The position numbers and the translations under genes are program-made. A DNA stretch of 29,844 nucleotides from a virus, in the IMG/VR virus record IMGVR_UViG_3300010354_000399, positions 1 to 29,844 of that record; one strand, given 5' to 3'. How positions within the stretch are numbered: position 1 is the stretch's first letter; each line of letters begins with the position of its first letter. Shown here piece after piece: positions 15,827 through 23,197 of the stretch. The notes under the pieces are model-generated. The model searched no databases. It saw only the letters and a list, made by a program, of their open reading frames with translations, and was not told where the DNA came from.

Positions 15827-15850
15827 AAAAATAGGCCCCAAAGGACCTAT
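15825..15850 (-). terminator. Rho-independent terminator of the structured ncRNA
   Basis: Minus-strand RNA stem AUAGGUCC / GGGCCUAU (8 bp with one G-U), UUUG loop, then seven T. The G-U pair becomes an A-C mismatch on the other strand, so the terminator is minus-strand specific. Confidence 0.85.
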
Positions 15851-15985
15851 CTAGTATCAGGTTGGCATCCTACTTTTTGTTTACAGTGAGAACGTCGAAA
15901 CTCACCTTGTCTAGGAGTAAGGAGTTTGTTGTCCTTACCTGCCCTAGACTAGTCATTGTCGTATGTTTTGCTGTATCCAACCTAT
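15825..15985 (-). ncRNA. Independent structured ncRNA with own promoter and terminator
   Basis: About 160 nt with no credible ORF between HNH and GT4. Stems on the minus strand: P1 AGGTTGG (15983-15977) with CCAACCT (15865-15859); P2 GTCTAGG (949-943) with CCTAGAC (915-909); P3 TAAGGA (937-932) with TCCTTA (923-918), nested in P2; P4 GTGAG (905-901) with CTCAC (890-886) around a TTTCGACGTT loop that resembles a T loop. All pairs are exact. A single-stranded A-rich segment precedes P2. It could be a Y-RNA-like partner of the TROVE protein, a phage motif such as wcaG or manA RNA, or a new class. Confidence 0.75.
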
Positions 15986-15990
15986 TTTAT

Positions 15991-16019
15991 ATTATAAGAT
16001 AATTATTTATTGTTATCAA
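15991..16019 (-). promoter_or_regulatory. Promoter of the structured ncRNA
   Basis: Minus strand: TTGATA (16019-16014), 17-bp spacer, TATAAT (15996-15991). Predicted +1 at about 15984, directly at the 5' side of stem P1. It overlaps the end of the HNH gene. Confidence 0.8.
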
Positions 16020-16536
16020 TACCTTTTGATTTTCTTTCTAGTAAAATTTTAATTGTCAATTCTTGCCATTCTTTGCTCATATCATTAAAGTTATCTACTA
16101 TAGTAGCATGTCTTTCATGATCAGAATTAGTATTGCCTCTGTTTTCATTTAATCTGGCACATCTAATCCTAAAGTTAGAAGCAGAATCATTACCACCTAA
16201 ACTTTTAGGAATAATATGATCTAAGTTTGGCTCGTGTAAAGGATGATCTGTTATTTGATTTTTACCTTTTCCCCAATCATAGTAATATTCATTTACACCA
16301 TCTGTCCACTTAACAGAATTTTCTAAATTGTCATTTATAAACTTTTCTGTTTCTTCACTAGTCCATTTGTATAGCTTCTGATAATACCCATAAATTACTA
16401 ATTTAAATAATACATAAGGATCATTATAATTGTCACATACATAGTCATATAAGGCGTTGCTATAATATGTATTGTCTTCTTTGCCCTTAAATAGAGATCT
16501 TGCTTTTATTTTTACATTAATATGGCTATGATTCAT
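16003..16536 (-). CDS. HNH endonuclease-like protein
   Basis: 177 aa. LDHIIPKSLGGNDSASNFRIRCARLNENRGN is present in parts: DHIIPKSLGG gives the first His/Asp, SASNFRIRC the central Asn, and LNENRGN the last element. This is the HNH fold seen in homing and restriction-type nucleases. The N-terminal 90 residues are helical and unrecognised. It overlaps the upstream DGQHR-like gene by 4 nt, suggesting a pair. It could be a homing nuclease or an anti-host/anti-phage nuclease. Confidence 0.82.
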   Translation of the reverse strand: MNHSHINVKIKARSLFKGKEDNTYYSNALYDYVCDNYNDPYVLFKLVIYGYYQKLYKWTSEETEKFINDNLENSVKWTDGVNEYYYDWGKGKNQITDHPLHEPNLDHIIPKSLGGNDSASNFRIRCARLNENRGNTNSDHERHATIVDNFNDMSKEWQELTIKILLERKSKGIDNNK

Positions 16537-17750
16537 GGCATAATTTTAAACTTTTTCAAGCCTTCTTCTATGCTCTGTTGTCTATATAATATTGGAGCCC
16601 ATTGGATATCTGGAAAATGAGTTTTACAAATTTTACCAATACCGGCAGCAATTATACGGGGCTCTGGACATTCTAAGAATTTATGACCATTTGAGTTATT
16701 TTCAAGAAAATCTTTAAATGCTTTTTTTATGTCTAGGTGCATACCACTCTTAGCTGGATTGCTATATGTGGTAGTTAATGCCTGTTCAATGGTCCAATCT
16801 AATTCTTTTTTATCATCGAACAAGGCGTTATTATCTTGTTCTCTCAAAAATTCCATTATTCCCCAAGCATTACCAGATGCTAGAGGTGCTTTAGAGAAAA
16901 CACTACAACATATACTAATAGTTCGTTCGTAAATATCACTACCGTAGGTGTCATAATATTTTAGCATGTTGCCTACACCTGTGCATTCTTTAGGACCTAC
17001 GTTTTCACTACCCTTACCTTTTTCTACAAACTTACTTCCATATCTAGCATGGATATTATAAATGTTTTCACATTTGATATCATCTGTGATAAGATCTGTC
17101 CTACCTTCAGATTTTCTGATTTGATTACGGCGTACCTTAATTCTATATTCGTCAAATGGGCTAGCATTTAAAGTATGTAAGTTATCAGTAGCGTACTGAT
17201 CTACGTCTACACTTTCAAAATCGCTTTCTTGCCATTCTAACGGAATTTCTCTAATACCAATAATAATGCAGGCCACCGTACGATGTTGACCGTTATTTAA
17301 ATTTTGAGTATCATCGCTAAGTTTTCTTGATAAACCCATTAGCACACTGTTAGGATCAAACGAGAATAAAATATCACGTAGCAAATGCCTTAACCATATT
17401 CCACGTTGAACAGAATTATTTTTATAACAAAATTTTGTGCTAATATAGTGGCTGGCATGCCTGCGCATGGCTCTATTACTAAACTGTAAAGAATTACACC
17501 AAAGTAAGTCTATACCTATTAATGCCTTGGTATTTTTTAAAACTAGTAAAACTTTATTAGTAATTTGATAAAAACTAGGCCTAGGTCCTAAATCGTCAGT
17601 ATCTACATACTCTGGAACCTTTTCTAGAATAGCATCTTTTTCTTGAGATGACAGCTCTGTTATTAATCTACGATTTGCTTTTGGTCCAAAGATTTGGAAT
17701 AAATCCTCACCGAAATTGTCTTTAGGATCAGCGTATTGGTTAAAAGCCAT
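16533..17750 (-). CDS. DGQHR/ParB-like domain protein
   Basis: 405 aa. The clearest motif is LNNGQHRTVACIIIG (about residues 151-165), close to the D/NGQHR signature of DGQHR and ParB/sulfiredoxin-like proteins. Before it lie helical segments (FSNRAMRRHASHYISTKF); after it a long helical C-terminal half (about 220 residues) with no known motif. Related proteins occur in DNA modification or defence contexts, often with HNH partners as here. AAAGG stands 7 nt before the ATG. Function not established. Confidence 0.65.
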   Translation of the reverse strand: MAFNQYADPKDNFGEDLFQIFGPKANRRLITELSSQEKDAILEKVPEYVDTDDLGPRPSFYQITNKVLLVLKNTKALIGIDLLWCNSLQFSNRAMRRHASHYISTKFCYKNNSVQRGIWLRHLLRDILFSFDPNSVLMGLSRKLSDDTQNLNNGQHRTVACIIIGIREIPLEWQESDFESVDVDQYATDNLHTLNASPFDEYRIKVRRNQIRKSEGRTDLITDDIKCENIYNIHARYGSKFVEKGKGSENVGPKECTGVGNMLKYYDTYGSDIYERTISICCSVFSKAPLASGNAWGIMEFLREQDNNALFDDKKELDWTIEQALTTTYSNPAKSGMHLDIKKAFKDFLENNSNGHKFLECPEPRIIAAGIGKICKTHFPDIQWAPILYRQQSIEEGLKKFKIMP

Positions 17751-17785
17751 TATAAACCTTTAAAGTAAAAAGTTGGAAGATGTTT

Positions 17786-17814
17786 GTTAGAACTGGGTTT
17801 ATCCCAGTTCTAAC
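17786..17814. repeat. Perfect 12-bp inverted repeat after the TROVE gene
   Basis: GTTAGAACTGGG / CCCAGTTCTAAC around a 5-nt spacer, exactly complementary, located 1 nt after the TROVE stop codon. Neither strand has a T run behind it, so a standard terminator is unlikely. It may be an mRNA-stabilising or processing hairpin, or a protein-binding dyad. Confidence 0.75.
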
Positions 17815-17815
17815 A

Positions 17816-19207
17816 TTATAACACAGAGTAGCGTGGCGTGTCAACAGTTGCTAGCATAATAGCCTCAGGAGTCATAGTAGCACCGCTAAGGACGCCTTTC
17901 ATAACACTGGGACTAAAGCCGCTCACTAGAGCCGTTCCTCGCTGATCAAATTTTACCGGAACATTGTCAGTGGCACTAAGGTTCCAAAAAACGATGTTAG
18001 GCATAGCGTAACCAGCAGCCTCATATTTACGCTGAATCATTTCATGTGCTGAATCATCAAACTTAGCACATTGATCAAACTGCATGTCGCTTAGGATTAA
18101 CAGAGTCTTTGGCATGTCTGCCTCAGAGACTGATCCTTCCTTAGCGATACGCAGAATCTCATCAAATGCCTTGTGTAGATTGGTATTCATTCCCCAATCA
18201 CTACGATTCATTTGAATAAGTTTTTGACTCAACGAACCTTTTAAAACTTCTGCCTTGGTATTGGCACTGAAGTTTAAGAATACATCTTTAAAAGCACTGC
18301 GATTTTTATCCGCACAATACAAACCTAAACTTACAGCAATATCTAAACAGGTCAGGTTTTTATTACGTCCTGCTGGAGTTTCCATACTTCCACTTACATC
18401 AACTAAAGGAATCACACTATGGTCACCGATGTAATTGGGCAGAGCAGCCCACTGAGCATCTGCTACCACATGGTCTCCGCCACTTCTGATGGTCTTAATC
18501 ACATCGTATGGATACACAGCACTGGCATTTACCTTGTCCTCACCTTTGATAAGGCGTTCTTTATAGGCTGCGTATGCTTCTGGAGCACGACGACCAAAGG
18601 CCTTGTTGTAGCGAGCCGCAGCCAACGAAGGTAGTTTACCAAATTCAATGGAGTTCCATTCCTGGGCACACATTTTGGTTTCTACCACATTAGTTAGGCC
18701 TACTAACAATTTACGATAGCCTTTTGGAGTCAACCCCATAAACTGACGAAGTTCTACTGCTTGGCTACCTTTACGAGGCATCCATTTAGCACATAAACCC
18801 TGTCCATCACGCAGAGCATTTTGGATAAAGGTATGAGCCGCACCTTTGAAGCGTGGAGTTTGGAAAATCATGAGATCATCCCAACGACCAAACTCTGGCA
18901 CAAAGGTTAACACACGATCCAACATATCAGGATGTTGGCTTTCCAGATGAAGGAGAATGTCTCGAAATAACTGACGTTCACCTGCGCCACCACGAACATC
19001 ACGCGACCATAGAGCAATTTTCATCGCCATGTCTGAATCTTCTTGAAAGGCACGTTCAAAATCTCCAACAATGTTTTTACCACGACTAGCACCAATCTTG
19101 AAGAATAGGTCCACAAGAGCATTACCGCTGTGAGATAGAGCCTTCATGTTATTTTCAGTGCGGGCTTCTGCGGGTTGAGTTTGAACTGCTTGAGCAAAGG
19201 TAGTCAT
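17816..19207 (-). CDS. TROVE/Ro60-like RNA-binding protein with vWA domain
   Basis: 463 aa from the ATG at 19207 (MTTFAQAVQTQ), chosen over an upstream GTG because AAAGGAG precedes it. Residues about 20-255 are HEAT-like TROVE repeats (WSRDVRGGAGERQLFRDIL, FVPEFGRWDDLM, KWMPRKG). PLVDVSGSMETPAG (Asp270, Ser272, Ser274) is the MIDAS of a C-terminal vWA domain. Ro/Rsr proteins form a ring that binds misfolded RNAs and Y RNAs; bacterial Rsr works with PNPase and YrlA RNAs. It is transcribed from a perfect promoter with a foldable leader. Confidence 0.88.
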   Translation of the reverse strand: MTTFAQAVQTQPAEARTENNMKALSHSGNALVDLFFKIGASRGKNIVGDFERAFQEDSDMAMKIALWSRDVRGGAGERQLFRDILLHLESQHPDMLDRVLTFVPEFGRWDDLMIFQTPRFKGAAHTFIQNALRDGQGLCAKWMPRKGSQAVELRQFMGLTPKGYRKLLVGLTNVVETKMCAQEWNSIEFGKLPSLAAARYNKAFGRRAPEAYAAYKERLIKGEDKVNASAVYPYDVIKTIRSGGDHVVADAQWAALPNYIGDHSVIPLVDVSGSMETPAGRNKNLTCLDIAVSLGLYCADKNRSAFKDVFLNFSANTKAEVLKGSLSQKLIQMNRSDWGMNTNLHKAFDEILRIAKEGSVSEADMPKTLLILSDMQFDQCAKFDDSAHEMIQRKYEAAGYAMPNIVFWNLSATDNVPVKFDQRGTALVSGFSPSVMKGVLSGATMTPEAIMLATVDTPRYSVL

Positions 19208-19237
19208 TTTTCTTCTCCTTTCTGTGTGTAAAATGAC

Positions 19238-19294
19238 AGGATGCACACTGTGGTTTCAATTACGAGTTGAAGATAAAGTTGCTGTAGGCATCCT
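19238..19294 (-). promoter_or_regulatory. Foldable 5' leader of the TROVE mRNA
   Basis: Within the roughly 100-nt leader, AGGATGC (19294-19288) pairs perfectly with GCATCCT (19244-19238). Inside is a hairpin TTCAA/TTGAA with a 7-nt loop (19271-19255). It lies between +1 and the RBS, so it is suited to autoregulation by the TROVE protein. The 9-mer TAGGATGCC at its 5' side recurs in the ncRNA at 15872-15864. Confidence 0.55.
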
Positions 19295-19312
19295 AATTTT
19301 TAATATGTTATT

Positions 19313-19341
19313 ATTATATAAGGAAAAGATATCTATGTCAA
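19313..19341 (-). promoter_or_regulatory. Perfect-consensus sigma70 promoter of the TROVE gene
   Basis: Minus strand: TTGACA (19341-19336), 17-bp spacer, TATAAT (19318-19313). All twelve bases match consensus. Predicted +1 is about 19306. Confidence 0.88.
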
Positions 19342-19358
19342 CGACTAGTTTGTCCAAC

Positions 19359-19604
19359 TTACTTAGGACAGTCTAGGCTCATTGACTTAATATCATGTTT
19401 TTGAAGAAGCATAAGACCAGTAGCACGAACACTAGGATCTGAGCTTTTGGTCATTTCTATGAGGGCTTGAATACGAGCGGCTTCCATGACTACCATGTCT
19501 TTGCTAATCTTTTCCTGAGCCTGCATACAGACGGCATAGTTATTGGTAAATGCGCAACCACCTAAGGTCAAAGCACCAATAAAAATAAAAAGATTTCGTA
19601 ACAT
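19359..19604 (-). CDS. Small lipoprotein
   Basis: 81 aa. MLRNLFIFIGALTLGGC is a lipoprotein signal with lipobox LGGC (Cys17). The mature part is helical (QAQEKISKDMVVMEAARIQALIEM) with ATGLMLLQKHD. AAAGGA lies before the ATG. It probably sits on the inner or outer membrane facing the periplasm. It could be an outer-membrane spanin-like or superinfection-exclusion protein, but no lysis gene is next to it, so the role is open. Confidence 0.8.
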   Translation of the reverse strand: MLRNLFIFIGALTLGGCAFTNNYAVCMQAQEKISKDMVVMEAARIQALIEMTKSSDPSVRATGLMLLQKHDIKSMSLDCPK

Positions 19605-19626
19605 GATAATCCTTTCTATGAATATT

Positions 19627-20223
19627 TTATTTAGTAAATCTTATTTCAATAACTATACAGATTCTCGGGATTTCCGAATTGTGCGTAGTGATCCCATGCC
19701 AGATTCCAGGTGGATGACATAACAAAGTTCCCGGTTTAACAGGAATTTCAAATTTGTCTTTATCATCAAAATGTTCTAATGTTTTATTTCCGTGATCTTC
19801 ACTGATAGTTTCTGGGTTAAGAAACACGATGTTTCCAGAATTTTCAGGAACTTGATAATAAAATATGCTGACAAAATTTATATCATTTTTATGTTTATGG
19901 ATGCCCCCGGCTGAACCAAGGTACATTCTATTCGCCCAAGCTCGTTTAATTTCAATATTGTCAACGGGTTCTCCTATTACCTTTCCAATTTTTTGGTAAT
20001 GAGGCAGAAGAATGTTCCACAGCTTATCAAAATCTGTTAAGTGTGTTAATCCCTTAGGAAATCTTACTGTACCTTCTGCTTTGCCGTTTTGACTAGGATC
20101 CTTGGGCGATGGTAAACTTAGAAATCTATCTAAGTCTTTGTAAAATGGTGTGTTCGGTCCTACACTGTCAAAAAGTATATTTTCTTCAAGATAATATGTA
20201 TTTCCGAACACAGTGTTGAACAT
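19627..20223 (-). CDS. 2OG oxygenase-like protein
   Basis: 198 aa. AWANRMYLGSAGGIHKHKNDINFVSIFYYQVPENSG gives the proximal His pair (HKHKND) and a beta-helix core. GTLLCHPPGIWHGITTHNSEIPRICIVIEI gives the distal His and Arg. This matches the small phage 2OG/Fe(II) fold, though the metal triad (HxH rather than HxD) should be treated with care. It begins 1 nt after the metallophosphoesterase stop. Confidence 0.72.
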   Translation of the reverse strand: MFNTVFGNTYYLEENILFDSVGPNTPFYKDLDRFLSLPSPKDPSQNGKAEGTVRFPKGLTHLTDFDKLWNILLPHYQKIGKVIGEPVDNIEIKRAWANRMYLGSAGGIHKHKNDINFVSIFYYQVPENSGNIVFLNPETISEDHGNKTLEHFDDKDKFEIPVKPGTLLCHPPGIWHGITTHNSEIPRICIVIEIRFTK

Positions 20224-20224
20224 G

Positions 20225-20830
20225 TCACATTACCACAACAGAATTGCCATCTCTAAAACCAATATGTCCGCCTTCGTTAACTATTCTTACGTTAACTTCT
20301 TCGAGACTAATAGGAGCAAAGCCAGTCTGTTCAACGCAGACACAGTGATATCTGTTATCAATTTCATTGCTATACTTGAGTTCTCCCGTTTTCACATTCA
20401 CACCCGCAATCTTCATCACACGATTAGCATGAAGGTGTCCGTGAACATTGCAGCCAAACCTAGCAAGGCTTTCTGGATGAACGGGTACATGGCTGAATAT
20501 CATACCATTCATAACGTGGTATCCACGAACATCCCTAAAGTATTTGGTATAGTCTTCTAGTTTGAAGATATCGTGGTTACCACGGATAAGAACCTTGTCG
20601 CCATTGAGCCTACCAAGAACGTGGAGAAACTTACGATTGATTACCACGTCTCCAAGGTGATAGACCTTATCATTGGGACGAACACGTTCGTTCCAGGCTT
20701 TGACCATGAACTCGTCCATTTCTTCAGCACAGCTAAAGGGACGAAGTGGGCTACCGTCTTTTCTTGTGAAAACAGTGCAGGTCTTTTCGTGACCAAAATG
20801 TGTGTCACTAATTAAAAATGTTGCTGGCAT
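20225..20830 (-). CDS. Calcineurin-like metallophosphoesterase
   Basis: 201 aa. All family blocks are present in order: ISDTHFGH (Asp9, His11), HLGDVVI (Asp61), IRGNHD (Asn85, His86), FSHVPVH (His114) and VHGHLH (His132, His134). The two-metal centre hydrolyses phosphoesters; small phage members resemble YfcE-type phosphodiesterases and may act on nucleotides or RNA ends. The size is typical. AGGAAAG lies upstream of the ATG. Confidence 0.92.
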   Translation of the reverse strand: MPATFLISDTHFGHEKTCTVFTRKDGSPLRPFSCAEEMDEFMVKAWNERVRPNDKVYHLGDVVINRKFLHVLGRLNGDKVLIRGNHDIFKLEDYTKYFRDVRGYHVMNGMIFSHVPVHPESLARFGCNVHGHLHANRVMKIAGVNVKTGELKYSNEIDNRYHCVCVEQTGFAPISLEEVNVRIVNEGGHIGFRDGNSVVVM

Positions 20831-20848
20831 AATATACTTCTTTCCTAA

Positions 20849-21094
20849 TCATAATGTTGTTGAACCAGCGTGTTTTAAAATATACATACTTACAATAGAT
20901 CCTTCTAGTTTAACAACATCCTTAGGATATTTGTTCCAAGTTAAAGGTTGCCATTTTTTAGGCGAATCGACTTTTTTCACTTTAACCATTTTTGGATTTA
21001 GTTTTACTATCACTCCTACTTCTAATGTATTGTGGTTAGGCCATACTACAAAATCACCTTCTGTTAGATCTTGTCCTAGTTTATCTTTAAACAT
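20849..21094 (-). CDS. Small beta-rich protein with leaderless start
   Basis: 81 aa. LTEGDFVVWPNHNTLEVGVIVKLNPKMVKVKKV suggests a small SH3/KOW-like barrel; no family is certain. A strong promoter sits immediately upstream and its predicted +1 is within 1 nt of this ATG, with no room for a Shine-Dalgarno sequence. Confidence 0.72.
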   Translation of the reverse strand: MFKDKLGQDLTEGDFVVWPNHNTLEVGVIVKLNPKMVKVKKVDSPKKWQPLTWNKYPKDVVKLEGSIVSMYILKHAGSTTL

Positions 21095-21099
21095 ATGTA

Positions 21100-21128
21100 A
21101 TTATAGCAGATATTTGATAACAAGTCAA
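21100..21128 (-). promoter_or_regulatory. Promoter placing +1 at the ATG of the 81-aa gene
   Basis: Minus strand: TTGACT (21128-21123), 17 bp, TATAAT (21105-21100). Predicted +1 is 21093-21094, and the ATG begins at 21094. Confidence 0.8.
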
Positions 21129-21134
21129 TGCTAA

Positions 21135-21992
21135 TTAACTCAAATACCTATTTTGTAAAAATTTAGCTAATTCACAGGCGATCTCTTTGTAACCATCTAT
21201 AGTTGGATGGCTGTCGTTAGTAATATATTTGGCTGGCCAATCCAATGATTCATAATGTCTGTAAAAATGAGTCCAATCTACTAAACCTTCTAATCCATCT
21301 AATTTAACAAGTCTTTCAACCATCGCTCTGTATTCAGTATACCTATGTAGATAAATGCTCCAATCAAATTTTTTATATAATGGATTGGCATAATCTTGTA
21401 AGAAATCTTCTACACTATAATTTGAATTCTCACTATACTGTCCATAAGCGTTAGCAACTGTTAATTTAAAATTTTTACCTTGGAAAAATTCTTGGAACTC
21501 TAATAAAGCCAACATAGTTTCTGCGGCTACTGATTCTTCTGTACATAATTTTTCTGCGTAGAATCTATACAGTGGTTCATAGTCATCGCCATGCCCGGGT
21601 ATTGGCCAAATAGTTTTCCATTTATAATGCTGGTAGTTGCCTAACTTGTCGAATGGTTTGGTATTAATAAAGCTGAAACGTTCAAAACCCGATAAAAGCA
21701 ATATAGCATACCCTTCACTGTTTTGCCAGTCTACGTCGGCAAAATATAATTGTTTAACGGCTGCTCTATTACCTATACCTTTAATACCTAAATTAATTGA
21801 TTGATAATCTTGGAAATAATCTCTAGTTAATACGTTGACCCAATTATTTTCTATCTCATAATGGCGACGATCTTGATCACAAATCATACCCGACTCTCTC
21901 ACTCGTCCTTTCCATTTACGCCAAAAATCTTCTGGATAGGCTCCTTCTCCCTGCGTCCAACTACATCCTAATCCTATTATAAGTTTTGTCAT
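21135..21992 (-). CDS. SGNH/GDSL-like hydrolase
   Basis: 285 aa. LIIGLGCSWTQGEG carries the GxS block (Ser11 as nucleophile candidate). INLGIKGIGNRAAVKQ gives the Gly/Asn oxyanion block. The C-terminal NDSHPTIDGYKEIACELAKFL matches the DxxHP catalytic Asp/His block. Such enzymes deacylate or acylate glycans and lipids. The phage form could edit O-acyl groups on a glycan. It starts 6 nt after the preceding oxygenase stop without a clear RBS, probably by coupling. Confidence 0.78.
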   Translation of the reverse strand: MTKLIIGLGCSWTQGEGAYPEDFWRKWKGRVRESGMICDQDRRHYEIENNWVNVLTRDYFQDYQSINLGIKGIGNRAAVKQLYFADVDWQNSEGYAILLLSGFERFSFINTKPFDKLGNYQHYKWKTIWPIPGHGDDYEPLYRFYAEKLCTEESVAAETMLALLEFQEFFQGKNFKLTVANAYGQYSENSNYSVEDFLQDYANPLYKKFDWSIYLHRYTEYRAMVERLVKLDGLEGLVDWTHFYRHYESLDWPAKYITNDSHPTIDGYKEIACELAKFLQNRYLS

Positions 21993-21998
21993 GGTTAA

Positions 21999-22622
21999 CT
22001 AACATGTTTTTTTAAAAGTTTCAATAGGCGATGCTGTTATTTTCAATCTCAATCCGCTATTAACTTCTGGTAAATGTCCTGTTAGAAATGTGTTAAAACT
22101 AATACTATATCTAATAATGTTTTCTTTTAATATTTCTGTTTCATGAAATAATGTACTAGGAAACAATATCAACTTACCTTTTTCTGGTTTTATGGTTAAT
22201 TTTAAGTTTCTATCTGCAGTTAATTTGGCAAATCTTAAAAATAAACATTGTTTAAACCACGGATTAGGATGTGTGAATATTGTTTTAGATGATTCGCAGT
22301 CAGTCAAATAAAATATTCCGCTAACGATACTATTAGGGTGGTGATGAAAATGATGTTGTTGATTTAGTTTAGTTTTGTTCGCCCATGAATCAACAATTGT
22401 CAAATCTACTGTCTCTGAGTAATACTTGTCTCTAATAATTGCAAGACATTTGTTAAACCATGTAAACATTTCTTTATCGTAGTATGGGTTGACACTGATA
22501 ACATTTATGTCATTCTTGTCATATTCCATTTCCTCTACATGTTCTAATACTTTATTAACTTTTTCTAAATCCGGATATTTAAATTCATATAAGGGAAACC
22601 CTAAGTCTAATATTTCTTTCAC
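21999..22622 (-). CDS. 2OG-Fe(II) oxygenase (2OG-FeII_Oxy_5-like)
   Basis: 207 aa from a GTG start at 22622; GAGG stands 5 nt upstream. SWANKTKLNQQHHFHHHPNSIVSGIFYL is the W-x-N...HxH-P-S-SG block typical of this phage family. ILFPSTLFHETEI...RYSISFNTF gives the distal His and the Arg. Third of three oxygenases in tandem. Substrate unknown. Confidence 0.85.
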   Translation of the reverse strand: MKEILDLGFPLYEFKYPDLEKVNKVLEHVEEMEYDKNDINVISVNPYYDKEMFTWFNKCLAIIRDKYYSETVDLTIVDSWANKTKLNQQHHFHHHPNSIVSGIFYLTDCESSKTIFTHPNPWFKQCLFLRFAKLTADRNLKLTIKPEKGKLILFPSTLFHETEILKENIIRYSISFNTFLTGHLPEVNSGLRLKITASPIETFKKTC

Positions 22623-22639
22623 TTCATCCTCGTAAAAAA

Positions 22640-23197
22640 TTATTTACATTTAACAAATTCGTTAGGTACAAAAGTAAGATTACCTGCTAATATACTACGA
22701 TTTGTATCGCCCAGCATGACTGGTACCCTATGTTTAATCATAGAATCAAATACTAACAACATACCCGGTTGGGGGGAAATATCTAGTACTCCTTCAAACT
22801 TTAATGGACTACTAGAATTATCTGCTTCCACATAATATACGAATGAATACCTAGATCCAGTGTGATCGTGTTGATCAGCATAGCTATTTTTTGTATATAT
22901 AGCAGTCCAAAAATCTGATATTTCTAATCTGGCGTGTGGATTTTCTGGAACTATACTATTAACAGCCTTAGTAATAATTTCTAACTCTATATCAAATACA
23001 TCAGTCATAAGATGAGTTTTATATGAACTGTGCCAAGTTTTTAGGTTAGATACATTGGATTCGGGATAGGTTTTTTGAAATGTGTAAATTTTTTGACGTA
23101 AACTTGTATTATCGATGTCGTTTACAATAACAGACCATATGGTAAAGTACAGTCTTCTATTAGCTGTTACTGTATGATGGTTTAGCATCTTATACAT
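22640..23197 (-). CDS. 2OG-Fe(II) oxygenase (2OG-FeII_Oxy_5-like)
   Basis: 185 aa. FWTAIYTKNSYADQHDHTGSRYSFVYYV carries the proximal HxH/D motif (HDH). GMLLVFDSMIKHRVPVMLGDTNRSILAGNLTF carries the distal His and Arg. It overlaps the upstream oxygenase by 8 nt; an alternative Met4 starts just past that stop. Second of three tandem paralogs. Confidence 0.83.
   Translation of the reverse strand: MYKMLNHHTVTANRRLYFTIWSVIVNDIDNTSLRQKIYTFQKTYPESNVSNLKTWHSSYKTHLMTDVFDIELEIITKAVNSIVPENPHARLEISDFWTAIYTKNSYADQHDHTGSRYSFVYYVEADNSSSPLKFEGVLDISPQPGMLLVFDSMIKHRVPVMLGDTNRSILAGNLTFVPNEFVKCK

Noticed and set aside
17786-17814. Rho-independent terminator
   Set aside because: The stem is perfect but no T run follows on either strand.
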